DNA from: Alteromonas marina
GTDB taxonomy: Bacteria; Pseudomonadota; Gammaproteobacteria; Enterobacterales; Alteromonadaceae
NCBI RefSeq assembly: GCF_000808575.1
Contig: NZ_JWLW01000012.1
Coordinates: 62,001-126,000 of the forward strand
Length of the DNA stretch: 64,000 nucleotides
Direction: 5' to 3'
A program made the translations under genes and the position numbers. Under the pieces are notes generated by a model, which saw only the letters and a program-made list of their open reading frames with translations, made no database searches and had not been told where the DNA came from. Position 1 is the stretch's first letter; each line of letters opens with the position of its first letter. Positions 41,871-51,146 of this stretch are shown in pieces.

Positions 41871-42503
41871 ATGTACCGCTTTAGAACGCTACTAACATGC
41901 TGTGCACCACTTTTATTCATAGGTATCAACGGTTGTAGTAACACTGGGGTTTTACCTGAAGCAACTACTCGACCTTCTCTAACTACCGATGTGAACGATT
42001 ACCAATACCTTATCGGTCCTGGCGATTCGTTGACAATCTTTGTTTGGCGTAACCCTGAAGTCTCAGGTAACTTTATCGTTCGTCCCGATGGTAAAGTTAC
42101 TACATCACTAGTTGAAGATATCGACGTTGCAGGCAGAACACCAACAATGCTTGCTAGAGAGATTGAAGAGCAACTTTCCACATATATAAATAACCCTAGA
42201 GTTACGGTAAGTGTAAACAACTTTAGTGGTCCTCTTAGCGAACAAGTTCGCGTGATTGGTGAAGCCACAAATCCCAGTGCAGTGAGTTATTCGGAGCACA
42301 TGACACTCCTTGACTTGATGATAGCAGTAGGCGGGCTTACTGAATTCGCAGATGGAAATAATGCGAAATTAGTCAGAGTTGTTAATGGGAAACAAAAAAC
42401 CTTCGAAATAAATATTGACGATTTGATTAGAGATGGCGATATCTCAAAAAATGTCGATATGTTGCCTGGTGATATCGTAATCATCCCAGAAGCTTGGTTC
42501 TAG
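41871..42503 (+). CDS. XrtA system polysaccharide export lipoprotein (Wza/EpsE family)
   Basis: 210 residues. The lipobox is GINGC (Cys22). It then has the polysaccharide export domain: YLIGPGDSLTIFVWRNPEVSG (motif about 46-66) and FIVRPDGKVTTSLVEDI, followed by an SLBB-type domain, VRVIGEATNPSAVSY (about 125-139). Shorter than Wza (about 380 residues), as usual for exosortase loci. It would form the outer-membrane channel with the periplasmic part of the chain-length protein. First gene of the plus operon, 31 nt before the next. Confidence 0.93.
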   Translation: MYRFRTLLTCCAPLLFIGINGCSNTGVLPEATTRPSLTTDVNDYQYLIGPGDSLTIFVWRNPEVSGNFIVRPDGKVTTSLVEDIDVAGRTPTMLAREIEEQLSTYINNPRVTVSVNNFSGPLSEQVRVIGEATNPSAVSYSEHMTLLDLMIAVGGLTEFADGNNAKLVRVVNGKQKTFEINIDDLIRDGDISKNVDMLPGDIVIIPEAWF

Positions 42504-42534
42504 TTGTAAAGTAGTAAACGGAACAAATAATAAA

Positions 42535-44103
42535 ATGCAGGACTTACAACAAACGTTAATCCAAATCCTTGATTATGTTAAAGGGGTATGGATAAAAAAA
42601 CGTTACGTGATTATTTTTTCATGGCTCATTTGCCCTGTTGGCTTTTTGTATGTTGCCAGCCTTCCCGATGTCTATTCATCTAAAGCACAAGTATTTGTCG
42701 ATACTCGCTCGGTCTTACAGCCCCTGCTTCGAGGCCTTGCCATACAAACGAATCCCGACCAAGAAATTCAGATGATGGCTAAAACGTTACTAAGTAGAAG
42801 TAACGTCGAAAAAATAGCCAGGGAAAGTGACCTTGATATTACTACAACAACAGAAAATGAATTTGAATCTCTAGTAACATCGCTTACGCAAGAAATAAGA
42901 CTCTCTTCAACTGGTCGGGATAATATCTATAACATCTCGTTTTCGAATAAAGAGCCCACTGTAGCGCAAAGAGTCGTTCAAGAAACATTAGACTTATTCG
43001 TTGAGGGTGCTTTGGGTAATAACCGTAAAGATACCGATACCGCAGGTCGCTTTTTAGACGAGCAAATTGCAGAGTACGAATCTCGCCTTACTGAAGCAGA
43101 ACAGCGTTTAGCTAATTTTAAACGTCAATACAATGACATATTGCCACTTGCGGGTTCGTATTATTCAAGCCTGCAAAGCTTAAATGATGAGTTGGAAGCT
43201 ACACGCCTTCAAATAAAGCAAACGCAACAGCAGGCAGAAACGCTTAACAAACAAATTAGCGGCGTAAAACGCAACGATAGCTTCGGCGTAACCAACCAAG
43301 ACGAACCGGTGCTTCGTACTCGCTACGATGACCGGATTCGTGCTCTAGAGGAAGAACTCGACAGACTTACCCTTCGATTTACTGATCTGCACCCAGACGT
43401 TGTTGAAACGAAAGCACTGTTAAAGAGCTTGGAAGAATCTAGAGATAAAGAAATTGCAGCCTTTCTTAGTGCTGATGATGGGGATCAAAATCAACCGCTT
43501 TCAGAGTTAAATCGTGAAATAAAACTTGAAGCTAATCGCTTAGAGAGCCAAATAGCTTCGTTTCAAGTTAAAGAATCAGATTTATTGCGCAAGATTGCTG
43601 AACTAGAAAGCAAGGTAGACTTAATTCCTCAAATTGAAGCAGAGTCATCTTCTTTAAACCGAGAATACGGTGTTACCAAACAGAAATACGAAGAGTTGCT
43701 TTCTCGCCGTGAATCAGCTGATTTATCTCGAAGAGCAGATGTATCAGCAGAAGACCTTCAATTTAGAATAATAGAGCCTCCGTTATTGCCTAAACGCCCA
43801 TCAGGCCCTAATCGCCTTATTTTTTATACCGCGGTGCTAGTAATAGGATTTGGCTCTGGAATTGCTATCGCATTTCTAATTAGTCAACTTAATCCAATTT
43901 TAATACGACCTAAGCAGTTACTCAATGTGTCAGATTATCCAATTTGGGGCACAGTTACCCATTTAAACATTGAGCAAATTAACAAAACTAATAGAACTCG
44001 ACTTATCGTGTTTTTACTCTCGAGCGGCACTATTTTGGCAATGTATGGCGCGTTAGTTGCGGCTGAAATTATGAATATAGATTTATTTGGGGGGCTTCTT
44101 TAA
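42535..44103 (+). CDS. XrtA system polysaccharide chain-length determinant protein
   Basis: 522 residues. A first membrane helix near residue 20-40 and a last pair (about 425-450 and 490-510) enclose a long periplasmic coiled-coil region (about 180-400), the layout of polysaccharide co-polymerases. PLLPKRPSGPNR (about 416-427) is the typical proline-rich motif before the terminal helix. It sets polymer length and couples to the tyrosine autokinase. Its stop overlaps the kinase start by 1 nt. Confidence 0.93.
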   Translation: MQDLQQTLIQILDYVKGVWIKKRYVIIFSWLICPVGFLYVASLPDVYSSKAQVFVDTRSVLQPLLRGLAIQTNPDQEIQMMAKTLLSRSNVEKIARESDLDITTTTENEFESLVTSLTQEIRLSSTGRDNIYNISFSNKEPTVAQRVVQETLDLFVEGALGNNRKDTDTAGRFLDEQIAEYESRLTEAEQRLANFKRQYNDILPLAGSYYSSLQSLNDELEATRLQIKQTQQQAETLNKQISGVKRNDSFGVTNQDEPVLRTRYDDRIRALEEELDRLTLRFTDLHPDVVETKALLKSLEESRDKEIAAFLSADDGDQNQPLSELNREIKLEANRLESQIASFQVKESDLLRKIAELESKVDLIPQIEAESSSLNREYGVTKQKYEELLSRRESADLSRRADVSAEDLQFRIIEPPLLPKRPSGPNRLIFYTAVLVIGFGSGIAIAFLISQLNPILIRPKQLLNVSDYPIWGTVTHLNIEQINKTNRTRLIVFLLSSGTILAMYGALVAAEIMNIDLFGGLL

Positions 44104-45059
44104 TGAAAAATACTATTGAGAAAGCACTTCAAAAACAAAAAGAAGCGAAAGCAACAAAGCAAAGTGAAATAGTTGAAGAAAAATTGGAAGACACTGTACA
44201 GTCGAATGTATCTGAAGACTCTAAGGTCACAATTGAGAAACCTTCGCCTTCTGAACTTGAGCCGCCTGCTGAAACAATTGTTGCTGAGGAAAAAGAACTT
44301 ACCAATACAAAATCTCCTCTAGACGAATTTGTTATCGATTTCGCACGCCTTGATAAGAATGGGCATATCTCACTCAACGGTGAAAGAAAGCAAATTAACG
44401 AAGAGTACCGCGAAATAAAGCGTAAACTTTTGGCCAATGCTTTTGGGTCTTTAGCAAAGACGCTTCACAACCCAAATATAATTATGGTTTCCAGTAGCCG
44501 CCCTTCAGAAGGCAAAACTTTTACGGCGACGAATTTGGCAATGAGTATCGCGTCTGAACAGGATAAAACTGTGCTGCTTGTGGATGCTGACGTACTTAAG
44601 CCTAATGTACTAAACACCTTAGGTTTAGAACGTCGAAAAGGACTAATGGAATACTTAACGGGGGATGTTGACGATATTTCCGATGTTTTATACCCCACTA
44701 ATATTGATAAGCTGAAAATAATTCCAGCAGGAAAATCGCACCATCTATCCACCGAACTGCTAGCAAGCCAAAAAATGCATGATACTGTTAACGAATTTGC
44801 TAACAGATACCCAGATCGAATAGTTATTTTTGATACGCCTCCTCTCATTGGTATAAATGAGAGTGCTATTCTTGCTAATTTTGCAGGACAAGCGGTTGTT
44901 GTCGTTGAAGAGGGCAAAGCAAAAATAGGCGATATTAAAATGTCTGTGGAGCGACTGAACCCAGAAATGGCCATAGGATTTGTAGTGAACAAGTCTGTAC
45001 ATAACGACACCGATGGAAGCGGATATTATGGGTATTATTACTCAGAGCGCAGCGAGTAG
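44103..45059 (+). CDS. XrtA-associated tyrosine autokinase (BY-kinase)
   Basis: 318 residues. Walker A lies in SSRPSEGKT (131-139), Walker A' in VLLVDADV (157-164) and Walker B in VIFDTPP. The C-terminus is a tyrosine cluster, GYYGYYYSE, the autophosphorylation tail of bacterial tyrosine kinases. The N-terminal 90 residues are Glu/Lys-rich and charged. It is a cytoplasmic partner of the chain-length protein controlling assembly and export. The gene ends 10 nt before the start I prefer for the outer-membrane barrel. Confidence 0.93.
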   Translation: MKNTIEKALQKQKEAKATKQSEIVEEKLEDTVQSNVSEDSKVTIEKPSPSELEPPAETIVAEEKELTNTKSPLDEFVIDFARLDKNGHISLNGERKQINEEYREIKRKLLANAFGSLAKTLHNPNIIMVSSSRPSEGKTFTATNLAMSIASEQDKTVLLVDADVLKPNVLNTLGLERRKGLMEYLTGDVDDISDVLYPTNIDKLKIIPAGKSHHLSTELLASQKMHDTVNEFANRYPDRIVIFDTPPLIGINESAILANFAGQAVVVVEEGKAKIGDIKMSVERLNPEMAIGFVVNKSVHNDTDGSGYYGYYYSERSE

Positions 45060-45069
45060 GCGCGAAACA

Positions 45070-46701
45070 ATGCCTAAAAAAAGAATAATAAAGCCGACAC
45101 TTGTTGCCGCAGCCGTCGCAACAAGTCTACCTGCTTTTGCAAAGCTTGAGGTGAGTGCTCTAGCCACGGCTGATACCATTTACCAAAATGTAGCTACCGA
45201 GGAAAATGGCAATCGTTCACTTACAACTTTAAGTATAACTCCACAAGTAAACGCAACTTATCAAACTAGAACATTTCAAGGGCTATGGTCTGGAACCTAT
45301 ACCCATCTTGAACGCGATAACGACGATACAAGCCAGCGACAAGATTACGCAGAGTACAGCTATTCAGCGCAGTGGGTACCTTTTGAAAATCTACTGTCTT
45401 TTCAAGCGGCTGGGGCATTAAATTACCAAAACACCAACTCAGCAAACTTTTTAGTAAGTGACTTTATTGCAAACTCTGACAGTTTGGCGAAAACTCGCTC
45501 GAATCGACTATCGTCTACGCTTACACTAGATCAAGGCGACTGGATAAGGGGGCAAGGCACAGCCTCATACTCAGATACAGCATCGGAGCGCTCATTAACT
45601 AACAGTAATGCGCTTGATAATGACAGTTATCAACTCTCAGGTACGTTACTCAACGGTGATGAAGCAAAATACTTCATTTGGTCAGTTACGGGGACTTATC
45701 AGAACACTGAGCGAGGTCCAGCAAACAATGGTGACTTTGAATCGAGAACTGGTGACGGTTATCTAGATACTCGAATTTATGGCGACTGGGCATTTCGTCT
45801 AACAGCAAGGCACGAAGCTAACCAAATCTCAGACAGAGATGACACGAACAGTTTGGTGAGAGAGTTTAATTCTTATGGAGTAGGTTTAACTTACCGCCAA
45901 GCTGAAAACCGCTACATTTCCGTCACGGCCAATACCAGTGATTCTGACTTAGAGGAAGATGATAACGAGACCTTCATCGGCTTGGACATGCAATGGGCAT
46001 TAAGCACACGCACTCGTATAGCTGCCACATACGGACGTCGTTTCTATGGTGAATCGGCATCAGCAAATATCAGCTACAACTCAAAATATTTACGAACATC
46101 ATTTGGCTATTCAGAGGACGTAACAAACACCTCTCGACTACTTGCCAACCCAGAGAACTTAGGCGTATTCGTTTGCCCTACGGCCATAACATCCATCGCC
46201 GATTGCTTCCAACCTAACAGTTTAAGCTATACACCCAATGCAGGTGAGCAACTAGTTCAACTTACGTCCCAAAACTTAGAGTTCGATGACAATATCATTT
46301 TAAGAAAAAGCTCTAACTTCCAGGCGGGTTACGACTTTTCGCGCGTTACCCTCGCTTTTTCTTGGCGTTATTCTGAAGATGATTATTTAGATGAAGACAG
46401 ACTAAGACGCACTTACTCTTTCGGTACCAACCTAGCCTATAAAATTGGAAGTTATACAAACCTAACAAGCAGTATAACTTACGCCAACATTACAGGTCAG
46501 GGTGCAGAAGGAGTATTCAGAGGCGAAAGCGACAACTGGAATGCTTCCATTGGTTTAGAAAGAGAGTTCGGTCGCTGGTTAAAAGCACGCATTAATGCAA
46601 GGTACCTTAAGCAAGAGGGAGATTTAAACGCTGGAGGACAGTTTGGTAACAACTATACCGACAGACGCTTAAGCGCCTCTATTACCTACACCTATGAATA
46701 A
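45070..46701 (+). CDS. PEP-CTERM system-associated outer-membrane beta-barrel protein
   Basis: About 543 residues from ATG 45070, preferred because MPKKRIIKPTLVAAAVATS is a good Sec signal with cleavage after PAFA. The longer ATG at 45013 would put 19 residues before it, inside the kinase gene. The body is rich in alternating Tyr/Ser/Thr/Asn beta strands, for example RTFQGLWSGTYTHLERDN and a final SASITYTYE. It matches the exosortase-A associated barrel family, probably the EpsL-like pore or anchor of the polymer in the outer membrane. Last gene of the operon before a strong terminator. Confidence 0.9.
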   Translation: MPKKRIIKPTLVAAAVATSLPAFAKLEVSALATADTIYQNVATEENGNRSLTTLSITPQVNATYQTRTFQGLWSGTYTHLERDNDDTSQRQDYAEYSYSAQWVPFENLLSFQAAGALNYQNTNSANFLVSDFIANSDSLAKTRSNRLSSTLTLDQGDWIRGQGTASYSDTASERSLTNSNALDNDSYQLSGTLLNGDEAKYFIWSVTGTYQNTERGPANNGDFESRTGDGYLDTRIYGDWAFRLTARHEANQISDRDDTNSLVREFNSYGVGLTYRQAENRYISVTANTSDSDLEEDDNETFIGLDMQWALSTRTRIAATYGRRFYGESASANISYNSKYLRTSFGYSEDVTNTSRLLANPENLGVFVCPTAITSIADCFQPNSLSYTPNAGEQLVQLTSQNLEFDDNIILRKSSNFQAGYDFSRVTLAFSWRYSEDDYLDEDRLRRTYSFGTNLAYKIGSYTNLTSSITYANITGQGAEGVFRGESDNWNASIGLEREFGRWLKARINARYLKQEGDLNAGGQFGNNYTDRRLSASITYTYE

Positions 46702-46763
46702 TTCACTGCATATTTGCAATCTACTGGCCGCAGTTTACAGGCAGTACTAATAATCTAAGCTCT

Positions 46764-46806
46764 AAAAAAACGCCGATTTTACGTTAGTAAAATCGGCGTT
46801 TTTTTG
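46764..46806. terminator. Bidirectional Rho-independent terminator
   Basis: A near-perfect hairpin, with core AACGCCGATTTTAC, loop GTTA and GTAAAATCGGCGTT, flanked by A-tract and T-tract. It sits between the barrel gene and the convergent ATPase gene and can serve both. Confidence 0.95.
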
Positions 46807-46836
46807 TTTATCAAATGATGGTTGTTACAACAAACA

Positions 46837-47901
46837 TCACTCTTTCTTATCATCACTCTTAAGCCGCACATACGTCTTAAACTTCTTCTTCATAAGCTTA
46901 TCGACATACTGCGTCATTTTCACTTTTTGTGAAATGGCGTCATCTAAGGCATCGACTAATTCAGCCAGCATATCCAAATAATATTTGGTGTCGCGAATAA
47001 CATTGCCTTTCGGCGTCATAATCGTTTGGCTTTCGGGGTGGTCGGCAAAGCCCATATGTTCAGTCACTTCCGCGCCCGTTTTATCTGGCTCGAACATTTC
47101 GGCTTTTACTTCTTCAATAACCTCGTTTACCGCACCAGCATCGAAGCTCTCTAGTTCTTCTAAAAAGCCATAAAGCATAACCCTGTCCATCAGGGTATTA
47201 ATTTTACGAGGTATGCCACGAGAGAACATATGAATTCGCTCTAACGCTTCATCACTAAATAGTGCAGACCCGTTCCAACCAGCGTGATGCAAACGGTATT
47301 CAATATATTCTTTACACTCTTCTAAAGAAAGTGGTGCAAGATGACACGACGCCACAATACGCTGCCTAAACTGCTCCATATTAGGCGCACGCAAGATAGG
47401 CTGTAGTTCTTCCTGACCAAGTAAAAAGCTTTGGATAAGCGGCTTGCCGTTTAGCTGAAAATTGCTCAGCATTCTAAGCTCTTCTATAGTCTCAAGCGGC
47501 AGATTTTGGGCTTCATCTACAAGTAATAAAGCACGGCGCCCCGCTTTATTTAAGTCGTACAAGAAAATTTCTAGCGCTTTAAGAATGTCCGCTTTTGAAC
47601 GCCCCTCAGTAGGGATATCAAATTTTGACGCGACCATTTTTACTAGTTCGTCTGGCGAAAGCTTTGGCGTAACTATTTGCGCTGCCGCAATATCATCTTC
47701 AATTTCTTCCAGCAGACTGTTTGCTACGGTGGTTTTACCCGTCCCAATTCCACCGGTAATAACAATAAACCCCTCGGCCTGAGACAGGCCATATTGCAGA
47801 TACGACATGGCGCGCTTGTGCCATTTACTTGCAAAGAAAAATTCAGGGTCTGGGGTTAACTGAAACGGTTTCGAGTTAAGTCCATAGTAACTTTCGTACA
47901 T
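46837..47901 (-). CDS. XrtA/PEP-CTERM-associated AAA ATPase (ExeA-like)
   Basis: 354 residues. GGIGTGKTT (50-58) is Walker A and LLLVDEAQNL (126-135) carries Walker B, in an ExeA/GspA-like AAA domain starting YGLNSKPFQLTPDPEFF. The C-terminal quarter is Lys-rich. The family accompanies exosortase A loci with unknown precise role, perhaps assembly or secretion. It is transcribed convergently toward the barrel gene. No membrane segment is evident. Confidence 0.92.
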   Translation of the reverse strand: MYESYYGLNSKPFQLTPDPEFFFASKWHKRAMSYLQYGLSQAEGFIVITGGIGTGKTTVANSLLEEIEDDIAAAQIVTPKLSPDELVKMVASKFDIPTEGRSKADILKALEIFLYDLNKAGRRALLLVDEAQNLPLETIEELRMLSNFQLNGKPLIQSFLLGQEELQPILRAPNMEQFRQRIVASCHLAPLSLEECKEYIEYRLHHAGWNGSALFSDEALERIHMFSRGIPRKINTLMDRVMLYGFLEELESFDAGAVNEVIEEVKAEMFEPDKTGAEVTEHMGFADHPESQTIMTPKGNVIRDTKYYLDMLAELVDALDDAISQKVKMTQYVDKLMKKKFKTYVRLKSDDKKE

Positions 47902-48057
47902 ACTATTTGCCGTTATTCCATTAGAAGTGTGTGTTCAAAACCAAGGCTTAAAGTTGGTCAAGGCTAGCGCGTTATGCTTTACCTATGCTTTTAATCCATA
48001 TGGTAACCAACAACGCGCCGTTATCGAAGTATTATCTTTATAGCTTCCACTAAAGGC

Positions 48058-49488
48058 TTATCGCCGTTTGTTTTCAGTAATGCGCTCAATGATACCCGTA
48101 GTCGATACACCATCTTCAAACGTTAGTACTTTTACCTCACCACCATTTGCCTGCACTTCAGTGCCACCTGCAATCTCTTCAATTTTGTAGTCGCCGCCTT
48201 TTACCAATACATCTGGCAATAACCGAGCAATAACTCGCTGAGGCGTATCTTCTTCAAAGGGTACAACCCAATCAACTGCGCTCAAGCCTGCCAGCACCGC
48301 CATACGTCTGCTCACGTTGTTTACCGGGCGACCTGGTCCTTTTAGTTTGGTCACAGACGCATCTGTGTTAACAGCAACAATTAGACGGTCACCCAGCTGT
48401 GCCGCTTCTTCGAGATAAGCAACGTGACCAGAGTGCAAAATATCAAAACAACCATTGGTCATAACTATCCGCTCTCCTCGGGCTTTGGCAGCTTGAAGCG
48501 CTATTTCTAGCTGGTCTTCCGTCATGACGCCGCCATCAAGATGAACAGACTGTTCACCTAACGCCAATGCAAGCTCGGTGTTGGTTACCGTAGACGTACC
48601 TAATTTACCTACAACAACGCTGGCCGCTAAATTTGCAAGCACGCAAGCAGCTTGAAGTGGCAAGTTACAGGCTACAGAAACCGCTAAAGTTGATACTACC
48701 GTATCCCCTGCCCCGGTTACGTCATACACCTCTTTCGCTTTTGCTGGCAAATGAAATTCGGTGTTGTCGCCGTCAAACAATGTCATGCCGTCTTCTGAAC
48801 GCGTAACAAGAAGAGCACTTAGATTCAGCGATGCTTTTAATGACAGCGCTTTTTCTACCAGCACTTGTTCACTATCTATCTCGCCCACAATACCGCGAAG
48901 CTCATCCATATTAGGTGTAACTAATGTGGCACCAGCGTATTTACCAAAATCACTGCCCTTGGGATCTACTACCACACGCTTATTCTTGCTGCGTGCTTTT
49001 TCTATAAGAGCTTGTGGGTTGCTTAAACAACCTTTTGCGTAGTCGCTTAGAATAACAACGTCAGCATTGTCTAGCGCTCTATCGAAAGCTAATTCCAATG
49101 CCGATTTGTCTGCCTCCTCAAAACTCTTTTCAAAATCTAAGCGCAGAAGCTGCTGATTTCTGCTCATTACTCGAAGCTTTGTAATAGTATCGAAGCCATC
49201 CACTTCAAAGAACTCACAGCGAATGCCGTGAGTTTCCAATCGCTCTTTTAATATGTTGGCATTTTCGTCTTTACCGCACATTCCCAGCAAAGTTACCTCA
49301 GCCCCGAGAGTTGCTACGTTTACAGCAACGTTGGCGGCGCCACCAGCTCGGTCTTCAGAACTATTAACGTTCACCACTGGCACGGGCGCCTCGGGTGATA
49401 TACGCCCTGTACCACCGCTCCAATAACGGTCTAACATTAGGTCGCCAACAATAAGCACTTTTGCTTTACTAAAATCTGGTAATATCAT
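48058..49488 (-). CDS. hldE: Bifunctional heptose-7-phosphate kinase / heptose-1-phosphate adenylyltransferase
   Basis: 476 residues. The PfkB-type kinase domain (about 1-320) has [15 protein letters not shown] (about 49-63) and DVTGAGDTV with the catalytic Asp. The adenylyltransferase domain (about 345-476) has [17 protein letters not shown] (HxGH class) and [15 protein letters not shown]. Together they make ADP-D,D-heptose from heptose 7-phosphate for the LPS inner core. Length matches E. coli HldE. It is divergent from the GIY-YIG gene with a 22-bp gap. Confidence 0.97.
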   Translation of the reverse strand: MILPDFSKAKVLIVGDLMLDRYWSGGTGRISPEAPVPVVNVNSSEDRAGGAANVAVNVATLGAEVTLLGMCGKDENANILKERLETHGIRCEFFEVDGFDTITKLRVMSRNQQLLRLDFEKSFEEADKSALELAFDRALDNADVVILSDYAKGCLSNPQALIEKARSKNKRVVVDPKGSDFGKYAGATLVTPNMDELRGIVGEIDSEQVLVEKALSLKASLNLSALLVTRSEDGMTLFDGDNTEFHLPAKAKEVYDVTGAGDTVVSTLAVSVACNLPLQAACVLANLAASVVVGKLGTSTVTNTELALALGEQSVHLDGGVMTEDQLEIALQAAKARGERIVMTNGCFDILHSGHVAYLEEAAQLGDRLIVAVNTDASVTKLKGPGRPVNNVSRRMAVLAGLSAVDWVVPFEEDTPQRVIARLLPDVLVKGGDYKIEEIAGGTEVQANGGEVKVLTFEDGVSTTGIIERITENKRR

Positions 49489-49510
49489 GCTAAGAGTAAC
49501 TTTTTAGACA

Positions 49511-49867
49511 TTGAGTACATTGGCACAGAGTATAACAGCCAAGACAGGCAATACCCACCAACCAAACGTAAATCCCCCTTGGTATCTTTATATGGTGGAG
49601 AACAAACTCGGACAGATTTATACGGGTATTACTACCGACCCTAAACGTCGAATAGCTCAGCACAGGGGGCTACTAAAAGGCGGCGCAAAGGCGCTTAAAG
49701 GTAAGTCTCCGTTAATCTTAAGGGCTGTATTTGAAGTTGCCGACAAAGCTCAGGCAGCAAAACTCGAACATGCGGTTAAACAAATGAGCCGCCCTCAAAA
49801 AAACGGCATCATTCAACAAAAGCAGCTCAATGATTTGTTGTGTATTAAATCAGCGTTTGAAGAATGA
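49511..49867 (+). CDS. GIY-YIG nuclease-family protein (YhbQ-like)
   Basis: 118 residues. The GIY-YIG fold is shown by WYLYMVENKLGQIYTGITT (about 24-42), KRRIAQHRGLLKGGAKALK and a Glu in AKLEHAVKQ. Members of the YhbQ group may cut branched or damaged DNA. No ATG is near the domain start; TTG 49511 and TTG 49520 are the options, neither with a strong ribosome site, so the exact start is uncertain. The start lies 22 bp from the divergent hldE gene. Confidence 0.85.
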   Translation: MSTLAQSITAKTGNTHQPNVNPPWYLYMVENKLGQIYTGITTDPKRRIAQHRGLLKGGAKALKGKSPLILRAVFEVADKAQAAKLEHAVKQMSRPQKNGIIQQKQLNDLLCIKSAFEE

Positions 49868-49897
49868 GAGTTTGGCTACAGAATTGTCGCCAAACTC
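49868..49897 (+). repeat. Hairpin after the GIY-YIG gene
   Basis: GAGTTTGGC and GCCAAACTC, perfect 9-bp arms around a 12-base loop, overlapping the end of the gene. No T-tract follows, so it is a weak terminator candidate at best. Confidence 0.5.
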
Positions 49898-49967
49898 CAT
49901 CTAATTAGAGCGCTAGAGATTTAACATTGTGAAAGCCAGGTTTGTGAAAAACACACAAGTTGCTTAA

Positions 49968-50873
49968 TTAGCCACCTAGAACTCCATTAATGATCATCGC
50001 ATTACCGATGCTTAACGTAAAACCTAAAGCAGCTACACCTACATTGTGTTGATGGTCCACTTCTTGTCGAAAATTCATACCAAAAAGAATGATTTTTTTA
50101 TTCGCTAGAACCAATAAATGAAGGGCGATAGCCAAACACACACTCACAATCAACCACCCCGTTACGTTACTCACATAGCCGGATGGATTGTAGATAAGTA
50201 AGTTCTTTGCCGCTGAAACAATCATAGCAGTACCAAGCAGGTTGCCACTATGCTCGATAGCGAGCGCTAACTGCCCTTTCTCAAGCGCTCCTTGAAATGA
50301 GTCATTTTGATTATCACGCGCATACCTAAACTCTAAAATTCGTGTCATCACTAGTAGCATAGTCAGAACTACGGTAAAGCCCGTGACTATGGCAATAAGC
50401 GCATTCATGTCGCTACCATCAACCCATATCATAATATTGCGCAGCACTATTGCACTAGCGACCAAGCTCGCAGCATCAACAAGTGCCACACTCACACTTC
50501 GTTCGGCTATCATTGTGTGGGTGTCTAGTTTATTAAGCACTAGCTTGTCGTGAGCAAAGCGCCCAAATTTCACTAAAATAATACCCACTATGCCAAAGGT
50601 AACCATACCAATGGCTGCTTCTTGGTAGCCTACGCCTATATGCCGGCCAACGACTGAACTTAATACAATACACAGAGACAACATGCCTCCAGCAATGCTA
50701 ATCCCAAACGCAAAGTTATCTTTAACACCAAGTTCTTCAGTTACTGAGTACTTTCTAAATGCGCCAGTCAGCCATTTCATAATCATCAGTAGCGCTAACG
50801 CTATTGCCACATCCATGGCAAGGTAAATCAATAGTTCCTGCGTTAGAGGTACTAGTTTTAATAAGGCTTCCAC
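49968..50873 (-). CDS. DUF350-family membrane protein
   Basis: About 301 residues, eight or so hydrophobic helices arranged as two similar halves, consistent with the DUF350 repeat: FAFGISIAGGMLSLCIVLSS and later GVAALGFTLSIGNAMII, with conserved Gly-rich turns. I chose GTG 50873 because AAGGAG lies upstream; the ATG at 50969 would add 32 residues with no matching sequence. Function unknown. Similar membrane proteins occur next to ATP-grasp or phospholipid genes elsewhere, but not here. It is divergent from glnE. Confidence 0.75.
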   Translation of the reverse strand: MEALLKLVPLTQELLIYLAMDVAIALALLMIMKWLTGAFRKYSVTEELGVKDNFAFGISIAGGMLSLCIVLSSVVGRHIGVGYQEAAIGMVTFGIVGIILVKFGRFAHDKLVLNKLDTHTMIAERSVSVALVDAASLVASAIVLRNIMIWVDGSDMNALIAIVTGFTVVLTMLLVMTRILEFRYARDNQNDSFQGALEKGQLALAIEHSGNLLGTAMIVSAAKNLLIYNPSGYVSNVTGWLIVSVCLAIALHLLVLANKKIILFGMNFRQEVDHQHNVGVAALGFTLSIGNAMIINGVLGG

Positions 50874-51146
50874 GTTATCTTTGCTCCTTGAACATACAAA
50901 GTTCCTTGCTGATTGCCCTTCTGTAATCATTGTTGTCGTAGTAATAACAATTAGGGCAGCAGCATCCATCCTTGCTAAATTGTTACAAGGATGACAGCGA
51001 ACTTGTTCAGATTTATTTTAATAAATGCCCGAAGCAGTCACCGTCGTTGTCCAAAACGATGAAACTCAGCAGGCTATGAATACCCTTAATAAAAATGAGA
51101 GTATTCATTATTTTACACGATCGATTTCTCTTAAGACGCGAGCATT

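Noticed and set aside
44465-45010. Minus-strand 181-codon frame opposite the tyrosine autokinase
   Set aside because: Serine- and threonine-rich shadow of a well-supported gene with no ribosome site or family pattern.
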